From: Thalassobaculum fulvum
GTDB lineage: Bacteria; Pseudomonadota; Alphaproteobacteria; Thalassobaculales; Thalassobaculaceae
Assembly (NCBI RefSeq): GCF_014652915.1
Contig: NZ_BMZS01000003.1
Coordinates: 124,001 to 188,000 of the forward strand
DNA: 64,000 nucleotides
Direction: 5' to 3'
Part shown: piece after piece, positions 8,981 to 16,677 of the stretch
How positions within the stretch are numbered: the stretch's first letter is position 1
Layout of the letters: the number at the start of each line of letters is the position of its first letter
Program-made: the position numbers and the translations under genes
The notes under the pieces: generated by a model
Told to the model about the DNA's origin: nothing
Seen by the model: only the letters and a program-made list of their open reading frames with translations
Databases searched by the model: none

Positions 8981-9717
8981 GTCTGGGCGCCTCCGTTCGA
9001 CGCGATCATCTGGCCGTTGATGAAGCCGCCGGAATCCGAGCACAGGAACGCGGTCAGGGCGGCGATGTCCTCGGGCGTGCCGAGCCGGCCGACCGGGATG
9101 CGGTCCTTCTGCGACCGGATATGCGCGGTCATCGCGGCGTCGGCGTGCGCGGTGTCGATCGGGCCCGGCGAGATCGCGTTGGTGGTCACGCCCTTGGGGC
9201 CGAGTTCCTTGGCCAGCGATTTGGTCAGCCCCCACAGCCCGTGCTTCGCCACCGACACCGGCGCGCGGCCGCTGTAGCCGTGCATCGCGTTCATACCGGT
9301 CAGGTTGACGATCCGGCCCCAGCCGGCTTCCACCATCCCGGGGCCGAAGGCGCGGACCGTGTAGAACGCGCTGTGCAGGTCGGTGTCGATCACCCGGTGC
9401 CAGTCCTCGTCAGACATCTCCAGGGTCGGCTTCTCGGGGCGGATCGCGGCGTTGTTGACGACGATCTGGACCCGGTCGAAGGCATCGAGTGCCGCTCGGG
9501 CCATCCCGGCGACCGCGTCGGAGCGGCCGACGTCGCCCATGACCACCAGGGCGCGCTGGCCGAGGCCCTCGATCTCCCGCGCGACCTCCTCGCAGGCGGC
9601 GGTGTCGGCCCGTCCGTTCACCACCACGTCGCAGCCGTTCCGCGCCAGGGCGAGCGCGATGGCGCGGCCGATGTTGCGGCCGGCTCCGGAGACGAAGGCT
9701 GTGCGCGATGCGGTCAT
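8977..9717 (-). CDS. SDR family protein lacking the catalytic Tyr
   Basis: A 246-residue short-chain dehydrogenase/reductase by fold: cofactor motif 'FVSGAGRNIGRAIA' (TGxxxGIG variant), 'VVNNAAI' and C-terminal 'NAISPGPIDT' and 'LCSDSGGFINGQMIASNGG'. The active-site YxxxK motif reads V-S-V-A-K (Val154, Lys158), and the usual catalytic Ser position is Thr/Gly ('NLTGMNAMHG'). The Tyr/Ser pair needed for hydride-transfer chemistry is therefore missing by direct reading. It may be a binding protein, or catalyse another reaction. The ATG was preferred over a start 20 codons upstream because it begins at the fold and has a purine-rich leader. Confidence 0.85.
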   Translation of the reverse strand: MTASRTAFVSGAGRNIGRAIALALARNGCDVVVNGRADTAACEEVAREIEGLGQRALVVMGDVGRSDAVAGMARAALDAFDRVQIVVNNAAIRPEKPTLEMSDEDWHRVIDTDLHSAFYTVRAFGPGMVEAGWGRIVNLTGMNAMHGYSGRAPVSVAKHGLWGLTKSLAKELGPKGVTTNAISPGPIDTAHADAAMTAHIRSQKDRIPVGRLGTPEDIAALTAFLCSDSGGFINGQMIASNGGAQT

Positions 9718-9788
9718 GGATTCCACCCCGGTTTCAGACTTTCGACACAAGTTAGAGCGATCCGCTCCGCTGTCCAAGTCACCGGCTG

Positions 9789-9802
9789 TTGATACAGGTC
9801 AA
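9789..9802 (+). promoter_or_regulatory. FNR/Anr-type box upstream of hemN
   Basis: TTGATACAGGTCAA matches the FNR consensus TTGAT-N4-ATCAA at nine of ten defined bases. It lies 52 bases before the hemN ATG, a workable place for an activator site. Anaerobic control of hemN by FNR-family regulators is well established in proteobacteria. Confidence 0.75.
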
Positions 9803-9854
9803 GGGCAATCCCGGCACGGAGAGGTATCCGGGACACCTGATCTGGGAGGATTGC

Positions 9855-11198
9855 ATGTATCTGGAGCGCTACGCTCTCGCCAACCTGCCGCGCTACACGA
9901 GCTATCCGCCGGCCAACCGGTTCGATACGGGGGTGGACGCCGGCTCCTACCGCGGTTGGCTGCGGGGGCTCGATCCTGCGGCGTCGCTGTCGCTGTACGT
10001 GCACGTCCCGTTCTGCCGGACCCTGTGCTGGTACTGCGGCTGCCACACGACGGTGCCGAACGCCGACGATCGGATCGACCGCTACGTGTCGCTGCTGCGG
10101 GCCGAGGTCGACCTGATTGCAGCCGAGATCGGCGAAGGGCGGCCGGTGGTCAACGTGCATTTCGGTGGCGGCACCCCGACGATCCTCGACCCGGACAGCT
10201 TCCTCGCCCTGGTCGGGCGGCTGCGCGACCGCTTCGAATTCCAGCCCGGTGCGGAGATCGCCGTCGAGGTCGACCCGCGCGGCCTCGACGAGGCGCGGAT
10301 CGCCGGGCTGGCCGAGGCCGGGGTCACCCGGGTCAGCCTCGGGGTTCAGGACCTCGATCCCGAGGTGCAGCGGGCCATCAACCGGATCCAGCCGTTCGGC
10401 ACCGTCGCCCGGGCGGTGACCGGATTGAAAAAGGCCGGGATCACCGCGATCAACGCCGACCTGATGTACGGTCTGCCCAAGCAGACCGAGGAGCATGTCG
10501 CGGCCTCGGCGCGGGCGGTCGCGATGCTGGGCGTCGACCGGGTCGCGGTGTTCGGCTATGCCCACGTGCCCTGGTTCAAGGCCAACCAGCGCGCGATCGA
10601 CGAGTCGGTTCTGCCGGGGCCGGAGGCGCGCTTCGGGCAGGCCGAGGCGGCCGCCCAGGTTCTCGACGAGAAGGGCTACGACGCCATCGGCTTCGACCAT
10701 TTCGCCCGCCCGGACGACCCGCTGGCGGTGGCGGCGGCGACCGGCCGCCTGCGCCGCAACTTCCAGGGCTACGTGGTCGAGCCGGCCGACGCCATCGTCG
10801 GGTTCGGCGCGTCTTCGATCGGCTCGCTGCCGCAGGGTTATGTCCAGAACGAGCCGCACCTGAAGCGCTGGGGCGAGCGGGTGACGGCCGGTGAGTTGCC
10901 GATCGCCCGCGGCATCGCGCTGGACGACGAGGACCGGCTGCGCCGCGAGGTCATCGAGCGGGTGCTGTGCGACGGGGCGGTGGACCTGGCCCGCGTCGCG
11001 GACGCCGCCGGGCAGCCCGTGGAAGTCCTGGCCGGAGCCCTCGACCGGCTGGGCGAACTGCAGGCGGACGGTCTGGTCGCCCTCCACGAGTGGACCATCC
11101 GGTGCACCGGGCTCGGGCGGCGCTACATGCGCAACGTCGCGGCCTGCTTCGACCCGGCCCTGGACACCATGCAGGGGCGACACAGCCGGGCGGTCTGA
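9855..11198 (+). CDS. hemN: Oxygen-independent coproporphyrinogen III oxidase
   Basis: A 447-residue radical SAM enzyme that decarboxylates coproporphyrinogen III to protoporphyrinogen IX without O2, in haem synthesis. The cluster motif is 'VPFCRTLCWYCGC' (Cys54, Cys58, Cys61, Cys63, the true HemN pattern with the extra Cys), followed by 'HFGGGTPT' and a C-terminal HemN domain with 'YVQNEPHLKRW'. The start was placed at the ATG with a GGGAGGA ribosome site; an in-frame TTG 22 codons upstream falls inside the FNR box and is rejected. Haem demand may relate to the cytochrome-rich FDH region downstream. Confidence 0.95.
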   Translation: MYLERYALANLPRYTSYPPANRFDTGVDAGSYRGWLRGLDPAASLSLYVHVPFCRTLCWYCGCHTTVPNADDRIDRYVSLLRAEVDLIAAEIGEGRPVVNVHFGGGTPTILDPDSFLALVGRLRDRFEFQPGAEIAVEVDPRGLDEARIAGLAEAGVTRVSLGVQDLDPEVQRAINRIQPFGTVARAVTGLKKAGITAINADLMYGLPKQTEEHVAASARAVAMLGVDRVAVFGYAHVPWFKANQRAIDESVLPGPEARFGQAEAAAQVLDEKGYDAIGFDHFARPDDPLAVAAATGRLRRNFQGYVVEPADAIVGFGASSIGSLPQGYVQNEPHLKRWGERVTAGELPIARGIALDDEDRLRREVIERVLCDGAVDLARVADAAGQPVEVLAGALDRLGELQADGLVALHEWTIRCTGLGRRYMRNVAACFDPALDTMQGRHSRAV

Positions 11199-11242
11199 GC
11201 TTCCGGTCACGGCGTGTGCTATAGGCGTCGGCGGAGGTGCCG

Positions 11243-11701
11243 ATGCGGCTGCTGGTGGCGCGTATAGCGATCGCAAGCGTGGCGGCAGCGATCGTCGTGG
11301 CTGGCCTGTTCGTTCGCTGGCAGACCGGCAATGCGGTCGACCGGCACCGCGAGCGGGTGCTCGACCAGTGCAGCCTGGCACTCGCCGCGCTGAAGCCGGA
11401 TGTGGCGCCCGCAGCGCTGGCCCGCGATCTGTCCGAAAACTGGGAGTGGGGCAGCTACGACTTCCCGTCGCGGCTGGTCGCCGATCGGCTGAACCACGAT
11501 ACCGAGCGGTTTCCGGCGATTCGGATCAGCCGGCACGAGCGTCTGCCCGGCGGGGAACCGCGTTGTCGACTGACGTGGTGCGTTTACTCGATCCCGCTCG
11601 ACCGGTCGGCGGTCACTGCGACCGAGGGAAGGTGCGGCGGTGGCGGGGCGACCGAGATGGTCACCCCGACACTCAAGCCGGACATCATGAAGCTTCGGTG
11701 A
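11243..11701 (+). CDS. Hypothetical protein with N-terminal membrane anchor
   Basis: A 152-residue protein not recognised as a known family. Residues ~5-25 form one hydrophobic segment ('ARIAIASVAAAIVVAGLFV'), followed by a soluble part, presumably periplasmic, with several Cys ('LDQCSL', 'PRCRLTWCVYS'). A GGAGG site overlaps an alternative GTG two codons upstream; the ATG was preferred. It follows hemN by 44 bases and ends three bases from the convergent tupA stop, so a shared hemN transcript is possible. No link to haem synthesis can be shown. Confidence 0.6.
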   Translation: MRLLVARIAIASVAAAIVVAGLFVRWQTGNAVDRHRERVLDQCSLALAALKPDVAPAALARDLSENWEWGSYDFPSRLVADRLNHDTERFPAIRISRHERLPGGEPRCRLTWCVYSIPLDRSAVTATEGRCGGGGATEMVTPTLKPDIMKLR

Positions 11702-11704
11702 CCG

Positions 11705-12526
11705 TCACTTCTTGGCGTTCGGGTAGAACAGCTGCTGGCCGTTGATCTTGTAGGCGGCGATGGCCTGCTGTCCTTCGGCCGACAGCAGCCAGTCGATGAA
11801 GGCCTGGCCCTCGGCGGCCTTCACGTGCGGGTGCTTCTTCGGGTTCACCAGGATCACGCCGTACTGGTTGAACAGGATCGGGTCGCCCTCGACGACGACC
11901 GCGTAGTCGCCCTTGTTCTTGAACGAGATCCAGGTCGCCCGGTCGGACATGGTGTAGGCGCCCATGCCGACGGCGGCGTTGAGGGTCGCGCCCATGCCGG
12001 AGCCGGTCTCGCGGTACCAACCGCCGCTGGCCTTGCCCTGGTCGATGCCGGCGGCCTTCCAGAGCGCCTTTTCCTTCTTGTGGGTGCCGCTGTCGTCGCC
12101 GCGCGAGGCGAACGGGGCGCCGGAAGCGGCCAGGGTCTGCAGCGCCTTCACGGCGTCCTTGCCGCCGGCGATCCTGGCCGGATCGGCCTTCGGGCCGACG
12201 AACACGAAGTCGTTGTACATCACGTCGAAACGCTCGACGCCGCCGCCCGAGGCGACGAACTTCTCCTCCGCCGGCTTGGCGTGCACGAACAGCACGTCGC
12301 CGTCGCCGTTGGCGGCGTTCTTGATCGCCTGGCCGGTGCCCACGGCGACCACCCGGACCTCGATGCCGGTCTTCCCGGTGAAGACGGGCAGTATATGGTC
12401 GAACAGGCCGGAGTTCTGGGTCGAGGTGGTCGATTGCACGGTGATGAACTTTTCGGCCGCGCCGGCGCCGGCGAGCGGCGCCAGCAGGGCAGCGGCGGCG
12501 ACAAGCAGTAGTCCCAGACGTCTCAT
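11705..12526 (-). CDS. tupA: Tungstate ABC transporter substrate-binding protein
   Basis: A 273-residue periplasmic binding protein with a Sec signal peptide (to about 'GAGAAEKF') and the TupA anion-binding motif 'VQSTTSTQNSGLFDHILP', followed by 'GTGQAIKNAANGDGDVLFVH' and 'SRGDDSGTHKKE'. The TTSTQ/SG set distinguishes TupA (tungstate-selective) from ModA and WtpA. It is last in a leftward tupB-tupC-tupA operon with overlapping genes. The nearby Cys-type formate dehydrogenase suggests the imported W (or Mo) feeds its bis-pterin cofactor. Selectivity of W over Mo is inferred from family. Confidence 0.92.
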   Translation of the reverse strand: MRRLGLLLVAAAALLAPLAGAGAAEKFITVQSTTSTQNSGLFDHILPVFTGKTGIEVRVVAVGTGQAIKNAANGDGDVLFVHAKPAEEKFVASGGGVERFDVMYNDFVFVGPKADPARIAGGKDAVKALQTLAASGAPFASRGDDSGTHKKEKALWKAAGIDQGKASGGWYRETGSGMGATLNAAVGMGAYTMSDRATWISFKNKGDYAVVVEGDPILFNQYGVILVNPKKHPHVKAAEGQAFIDWLLSAEGQQAIAAYKINGQQLFYPNAKK

Positions 12527-13284
12527 GGTATCAGTCTCCCTTCGATGAACGCTGTGGCCGCTTCGCTCGACGGCGCTGAGAAGAAGCGATGGGCCGGCGT
12601 CCGTTCGGCGACGCGGCCGTGGTGCACGAACGCCACGTCGTCGGCCAGCCGCCGGGCCTGGCCGAGGTCATGGGTGACGAACACCACCGTGGTTCCGGCC
12701 CGGTGGGCCGCCTGGACCTGGGTCTCGATGGCCAGGGTGGCGGCCGGGTCGAGGTTCGCCGTCGGCTCGTCGAGCAGCAGCACCTCGGGGCCGGTCGCCA
12801 AGGCCCGGGCGATCGCCAGCCGTTGCTGTTCGCCGCCCGACAGGACTCGGGCCGGCGAGCCGGCGAGCCGCTCGAGGCCGGCCGCCGCCAGCGCCTCGGC
12901 CGCACGGCGGTCGCGCTCGCCGCGCGGCACCCCGGCAGCCTTGAGGGCATAGCGGACATTGTCGATGGCCGAGCGGCGCAGCATGACCGGCTTCTGGAAC
13001 ACGAAGCCGAGCTGCGGCGCCCGTCCCCGGTCGGGCATCGTGCCGCCCCAGGTCACGACTCCGGCGTCCGGGCGGACCAGAGTGGCCAGCACCCGCAACA
13101 GCAGGCTCTTGCCGGCGCCGTTCGGTCCCATGATCACGGTCAGCGGGCCCGGCTCGATGCCGATGTCGATTCCGTCGAGCAGCGCCCGGCCGCCACGCCG
13201 GATGGTCACGCCGGTGGCCCGTACCGGCAGCACGTGGCCGCCGGTTCCCGCCGGTCGCGCGGGGCGGTCAGGCGAAAGCTGCAT
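12523..13284 (-). CDS. tupC: Tungstate ABC transporter ATP-binding protein
   Basis: A 253-residue ABC ATPase with Walker A 'GPNGAGKSLLLRVL', Q-loop 'GFVFQKPVMLRRSA', signature 'LSGGEQQRLAIARAL', Walker B 'VLLLDEPTANLD' and H-loop 'VFVTHD'. It overlaps tupA by four bases and tupB by 17 bases, so the three are translated from one message. Residues 1-18 are Pro/Arg-rich and may not be part of the native protein; a later start is possible. It energises tungstate uptake at the inner membrane. Confidence 0.92.
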   Translation of the reverse strand: MQLSPDRPARPAGTGGHVLPVRATGVTIRRGGRALLDGIDIGIEPGPLTVIMGPNGAGKSLLLRVLATLVRPDAGVVTWGGTMPDRGRAPQLGFVFQKPVMLRRSAIDNVRYALKAAGVPRGERDRRAAEALAAAGLERLAGSPARVLSGGEQQRLAIARALATGPEVLLLDEPTANLDPAATLAIETQVQAAHRAGTTVVFVTHDLGQARRLADDVAFVHHGRVAERTPAHRFFSAPSSEAATAFIEGRLIP

Positions 13285-13975
13285 GGCCCGCCGTCCGCCG
13301 CAGCAGCATGACCGCCGCGTTCACCGTGATCGCCAGTCCGAGCAGGATGAGGCCGAGGCCGAGCGCCAGCGCCAGGTCGCCCTTGGAGGTCTCCAGCGCG
13401 ATGGCGGTGGTCATCACCCGGGTCACGTGGTTGATGTTGCCGCCGACGATGATGACCGCGCCGACTTCCGCGATCGCCCGCCCGAAGCCGGCGAGCAGGG
13501 CGGTCAGCAGGCTGAACCGGGCATCCCACAGCAGGGTCGCGACCATGCCGGACGGGCCGACGCCGAGTACGCGGAGCTGCTCCTCGTACTCTTCCTTCAT
13601 GTCCTCGATGGTCTGGCGGCTGACCGCGGCAATGATCGGCACCACCAGGATCATCTGGGCGATCATCATCGCGGCCGGGGTGTACAGCAGCCCGAGCGGT
13701 CCGAGCGGGCCGGCGCGCGACAGCGCCAGGTAGACCAGCAGCCCGACCACGACCGGCGGCAGACCCATCAGCGAGTTCAGCGCCACCAGGGCGACGCCGC
13801 GGCCCGGGAACCGGGCGACCGCCAGGGCGGCCCCGATCGGCAGGCCGATTGCGGCTGCTGCCAGCACCGCCCCCAGGCTGACGCGCAGGGACAGGGCGAC
13901 GATCTCGACCAGATCCGGGTCGAGCGACACCAGCAAGCGGAACGCTTCCCCGAACGCCGCGCCGAAATCCTGCAC
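13268..13975 (-). CDS. tupB: Tungstate ABC transporter permease
   Basis: A 235-residue inner-membrane permease with about six membrane segments and the BPD_transp_1 coupling region 'VEEQLRVLGVGPSG'-like 'EEYEEQLRVLGVGPSGMVAT'. The sequence 'NSLMGLPPVVVGLLVYLALS' and 'GFGRAIAEVGAVIIVGGNI' match the TupB/ModB branch. It is the first gene of the tup operon. The 189-base gap upstream, shared with the divergent DUF6494-like gene, should contain both promoters; I see no clear ModE-type or other known operator in it. Confidence 0.92.
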   Translation of the reverse strand: MQDFGAAFGEAFRLLVSLDPDLVEIVALSLRVSLGAVLAAAAIGLPIGAALAVARFPGRGVALVALNSLMGLPPVVVGLLVYLALSRAGPLGPLGLLYTPAAMMIAQMILVVPIIAAVSRQTIEDMKEEYEEQLRVLGVGPSGMVATLLWDARFSLLTALLAGFGRAIAEVGAVIIVGGNINHVTRVMTTAIALETSKGDLALALGLGLILLGLAITVNAAVMLLRRTAGHAAFA

Positions 13976-14164
13976 CGTTGCCCGTCCTCCCTTTGGCGGC
14001 GGACTCTAGGCTCCTGTTGCAGCGTGTACAGCTTGAGGGCGTTTCTCGTAGAAAGAACATAAATTCACGTATCAATGCATGATGGATGCAGCCTCTCGAG
14101 TGCGATTGCCGCACCCGGGTCAGGTCCCTACATTGCGCGAAACAGCGACGAGGGAGGACGGCCG

Positions 14165-14368
14165 ATGGCCGACGATTTCGAGATGTCCGTGCGGAAGTTC
14201 CTGAAGCAGGTCGGCGTGACCGCGCAGCAGGAACTGCAGCGCGCGGCGGGATCCATCGGCCCCGACGGGCCGCGGACCCGCACCGCCCGCGCGGTCATCA
14301 CCCTGGACGGCAGCGACCTGCACCACGTGGTGGAAGCCGAGATCGTCCTGCCGGATTCGAATGGCTGA
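14165..14368 (+). CDS. Small FDH-region protein, DUF6494-like
   Basis: A 67-residue acidic protein with 'MSVRKFLKQVGVTAQQELQRA' near the N-terminus (a likely helix) and 'TLDGSDLHHVVEAEI' at the C-terminus. This matches my memory of the DUF6494 family found beside Mrp proteins and formate dehydrogenases; the number should be checked. A GGGAGG ribosome site precedes the ATG. It overlaps the Mrp gene by eight bases, indicating coupled translation. It starts the rightward FDH-accessory operon. Confidence 0.8.
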   Translation: MADDFEMSVRKFLKQVGVTAQQELQRAAGSIGPDGPRTRTARAVITLDGSDLHHVVEAEIVLPDSNG

Positions 14369-15467
14369 GGTCACCGAAGCCGCGGTCCTGGACGCACTGC
14401 GGACGGTGGTCGATCCGTCGCGCGGCGTCGACCTGGTCTCGGCCGGCATGGTCGAGAGCGTGACGATCCGCGGCAGCAACGTCGGATTTGCGCTGCAGGT
14501 GGACGCCCATCGCGGGGCCGCTCTCGAGCCGCTGCGCCAGCGCGCCGAGCGGGCGGTGCAAGCACTGCCGGGCGTGACCAGCGCCACCGGCATCCTGACC
14601 GCCCATGGCGGGGCCGGCAGCGGGCGGCGCGCCGGCATGGCGTTCGAGGCGCCCGCCGCGGAGCCGGCAGCGCTGGCGGAGATCAGGCATGTGGTCGCGG
14701 TCGCCAGCGGCAAGGGCGGGGTCGGCAAGTCGACGACGGCCGCCAACCTGGCGGTCTCGCTGGCGCTCGAGGGCAAGGCGGTCGGGCTGCTGGACGCCGA
14801 CGTCTACGGGCCGTCGCAGCCGCGCATGCTGGGGGTCACCGGGCGGCCGAAGCCGCTCGGCCGGGACACCGTGGCGCCGCTCGAGAACTACGGCGTCAAG
14901 CTGATCTCCATGGGTCTGCTGGCGGCCGAGGACACGCCGATCGCCTGGCGCGGCCCGATGGTGCAGTCGGCGCTCACCCAGATGCTGACCAAGGTGGCCT
15001 GGGGCCGGCTCGACTACCTGGTGATCGACCTGCCGCCCGGCACCGGCGACGTGCCGATCACCATGATCCAGCAGACCCCGGTCGACGGCGTGCTGGTGGT
15101 TTGCACGCCGCAGGACGTGGCCCTGCTGGACGCCCGCAAGGCGATCGCCATGCTGCAGCGCGCCCAGGTGCCGATCGTCGGTATCATCGAGAACATGAGC
15201 TTCTACCAGTGCCCGGATTGCGGCCGGGTCGACCACATCTTCGGCGAGGGCGGGGCCGCCCGCGAGGCCGAGCGCCACGGCGTGCCGCTGCTCGGCGCCA
15301 TCCCGCTGGACGTGGTGGTGCGCGAGAGCGGCGACGCCGGCACCCCGATCGTGGTGGCCCGGCCCGACGGGCCGCACGCCCGCGCCTTCCGCGACGCCGC
15401 CCGCGCCCTGATCCGGACGGTCGAGGCGGCCGATGCCGGTCGGGTCGGCGAGGGGGGAGCGGCGTGA
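14361..15467 (+). CDS. apbC: Mrp/NBP35 family Fe-S cluster carrier ATPase
   Basis: A 368-residue P-loop protein. The N-terminal DUF59/MIP18-like domain (~1-85) is followed by the deviant Walker A 'VASGKGGVGKSTTAANLAVS', 'LLDADVYGPSQPRMLG', 'YLVIDLPPGTGD', and the cluster-bridging CxxC in 'FYQCPDCGR'. The family binds and transfers [4Fe-4S] clusters to apo-proteins in the cytoplasm. Placed in an overlapping operon with FDH-linked genes, it may load the many clusters of the dehydrogenase, although it could equally serve as the general housekeeping carrier. Confidence 0.93.
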   Translation: MAEVTEAAVLDALRTVVDPSRGVDLVSAGMVESVTIRGSNVGFALQVDAHRGAALEPLRQRAERAVQALPGVTSATGILTAHGGAGSGRRAGMAFEAPAAEPAALAEIRHVVAVASGKGGVGKSTTAANLAVSLALEGKAVGLLDADVYGPSQPRMLGVTGRPKPLGRDTVAPLENYGVKLISMGLLAAEDTPIAWRGPMVQSALTQMLTKVAWGRLDYLVIDLPPGTGDVPITMIQQTPVDGVLVVCTPQDVALLDARKAIAMLQRAQVPIVGIIENMSFYQCPDCGRVDHIFGEGGAAREAERHGVPLLGAIPLDVVVRESGDAGTPIVVARPDGPHARAFRDAARALIRTVEAADAGRVGEGGAA

Positions 15468-16189
15468 CCGTCGACGACGGCTACGAGGCGGTCTGGCCGC
15501 CGTTGCTGCCGCCGCTGCTGAGTGGGTGCGAGGTGGCGGCCGACGCCGACCCGATGGCCGCCGCCGTGCGGCTGGCGGCGGGTGGCGGGGATCCGGGCGC
15601 GTTCGTGTTCGGGCCGGCCGGCGACCGGCTGCGCTTCGCCATCACCCTGGCGCCCGAGGTTCCGCTGGAGCGCGCGCTGCAGATGGCGCACACCCTGATG
15701 GTGGCGGCCGGCGACTCGATCGGCGCGCTGACGCCGCCGGAGGTCGCGGTCGAGTATCGGTGGCCGACCACCGTCCTGGTGAACGGCGCCGAGGCCGGGC
15801 GGGTCCGGCTCGCGACGTCGGGCTCCGATCCGGCGGCGGTTCCGGACTGGCTGGTGGTCGGGCTCGACCTGCAACTGTTCGCCGATGGTTCGTTCGAACC
15901 GGGCGACCGGCCCGGCCAGACTTCGCTGTACGAGGAGGGCAGCGGGCCGATCCCGCCGTCCCGGCTCCTGGAGTCGATGTCGCGCCACTTCCTGACCTGG
16001 CTGCGGCGTTGGGAGGAGGACGGGTTCCGGCCGGTGCACGACGCCTGGCGGGCGCGCGCAGAGCCTACGATGACCGTCGGCGCGGCCGGGTTCATCGGCC
16101 TCGACGAGGACGGGAGGGCGCTGCTGAAGGGGCCCGCGGGGACCCGTGCGGACTCGCTGACCGCCCATCTCGAGGAACCCGGCGGATGA
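15464..16189 (+). CDS. Biotin/lipoate protein ligase-like protein with C-terminal DUF4444-like domain
   Basis: A 241-residue protein opening at a GTG that overlaps the preceding stop. The first ~180 residues resemble a divergent biotin/lipoate ligase (BPL/LplA) fold, with 'EYRWPTTVLVNGAEAGRVRL' in the place of the usual GRGR...W catalytic region; I do not see the canonical GRGRxGR motif. The C-terminal ~60 residues ('GFIGLDEDGRALLKG') resemble DUF4444. Such proteins recur in alphaproteobacterial FDH loci. Whether it is a ligase is unproven; the missing motif argues for altered chemistry or substrate. Confidence 0.78.
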   Translation: MTVDDGYEAVWPPLLPPLLSGCEVAADADPMAAAVRLAAGGGDPGAFVFGPAGDRLRFAITLAPEVPLERALQMAHTLMVAAGDSIGALTPPEVAVEYRWPTTVLVNGAEAGRVRLATSGSDPAAVPDWLVVGLDLQLFADGSFEPGDRPGQTSLYEEGSGPIPPSRLLESMSRHFLTWLRRWEEDGFRPVHDAWRARAEPTMTVGAAGFIGLDEDGRALLKGPAGTRADSLTAHLEEPGG

Positions 16190-16677
16190 AGCTGCTGCGC
16201 GTGGTCCGGTTCGACGATTCCGACACCCGGGTGTTCGAACGGGCGGCAGAGGACGGCGAGTGGGCGGTGCCCGGCGGTTTCGAGTTCGCCCGGGACACCG
16301 CCGACACCCTGGTCGGCAAGCGCCGCCAGGCGTTCGCCAACGGCTTCCTCGGGCTCGCCGGCTTCGGACGCTCGACCTTCGTGGCGGTCGCCAGCGCCGA
16401 CGAGACGACGCGCCGCCGGCTGACCGAGGCCCTGGCCGACCATTTCGTCGACCGCTACGGCGCGCCGGACCGGGCGGCGGCGCTGCCGGTGGCCGAGGAG
16501 GAGATCGCCTTCGCGGCCGAATTGTGCGCGGAGTACGAGCCGGGGACGACGCTGGCGGTTATCCGCGAGCTCGGCCCGGAGGGCGTCCGGGAAGGCTTCA
16601 GGCGGGTGGCCGCCGCGGAGCCGGGGGCGGTGCAGTCGATCTGGTCGATGTTCGACGAGGATGGGAAATTCCGATGA
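16186..16677 (+). CDS. FDH-region conserved protein, DUF6505-like
   Basis: A 163-residue soluble protein that I match to the DUF6505 family by its N-terminus 'MKLLRVVRFDDSDTRVFERA' and 'GEWAVPGGFEFA', plus 'FANGFLGLAGFGRSTFVAVA'. No catalytic motif or metal-binding cluster is evident (one Cys only). It overlaps both neighbours by four bases (ATGA type), inside the run of co-translated genes from DUF6494-like to DUF6352-like. Function unknown; conserved linkage suggests FDH biogenesis. The family number is from memory. Confidence 0.82.
   Translation: MKLLRVVRFDDSDTRVFERAAEDGEWAVPGGFEFARDTADTLVGKRRQAFANGFLGLAGFGRSTFVAVASADETTRRRLTEALADHFVDRYGAPDRAAALPVAEEEIAFAAELCAEYEPGTTLAVIRELGPEGVREGFRRVAAAEPGAVQSIWSMFDEDGKFR

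Noticed and set aside
4942-9277. Long plus-strand open frames (589 and 888 codons) opposite the two GMC oxidoreductases and SDR
   Set aside because: They mirror the codon structure of the real minus-strand genes and encode His/Asp/Val/Gly-rich strings with no recognisable domain.
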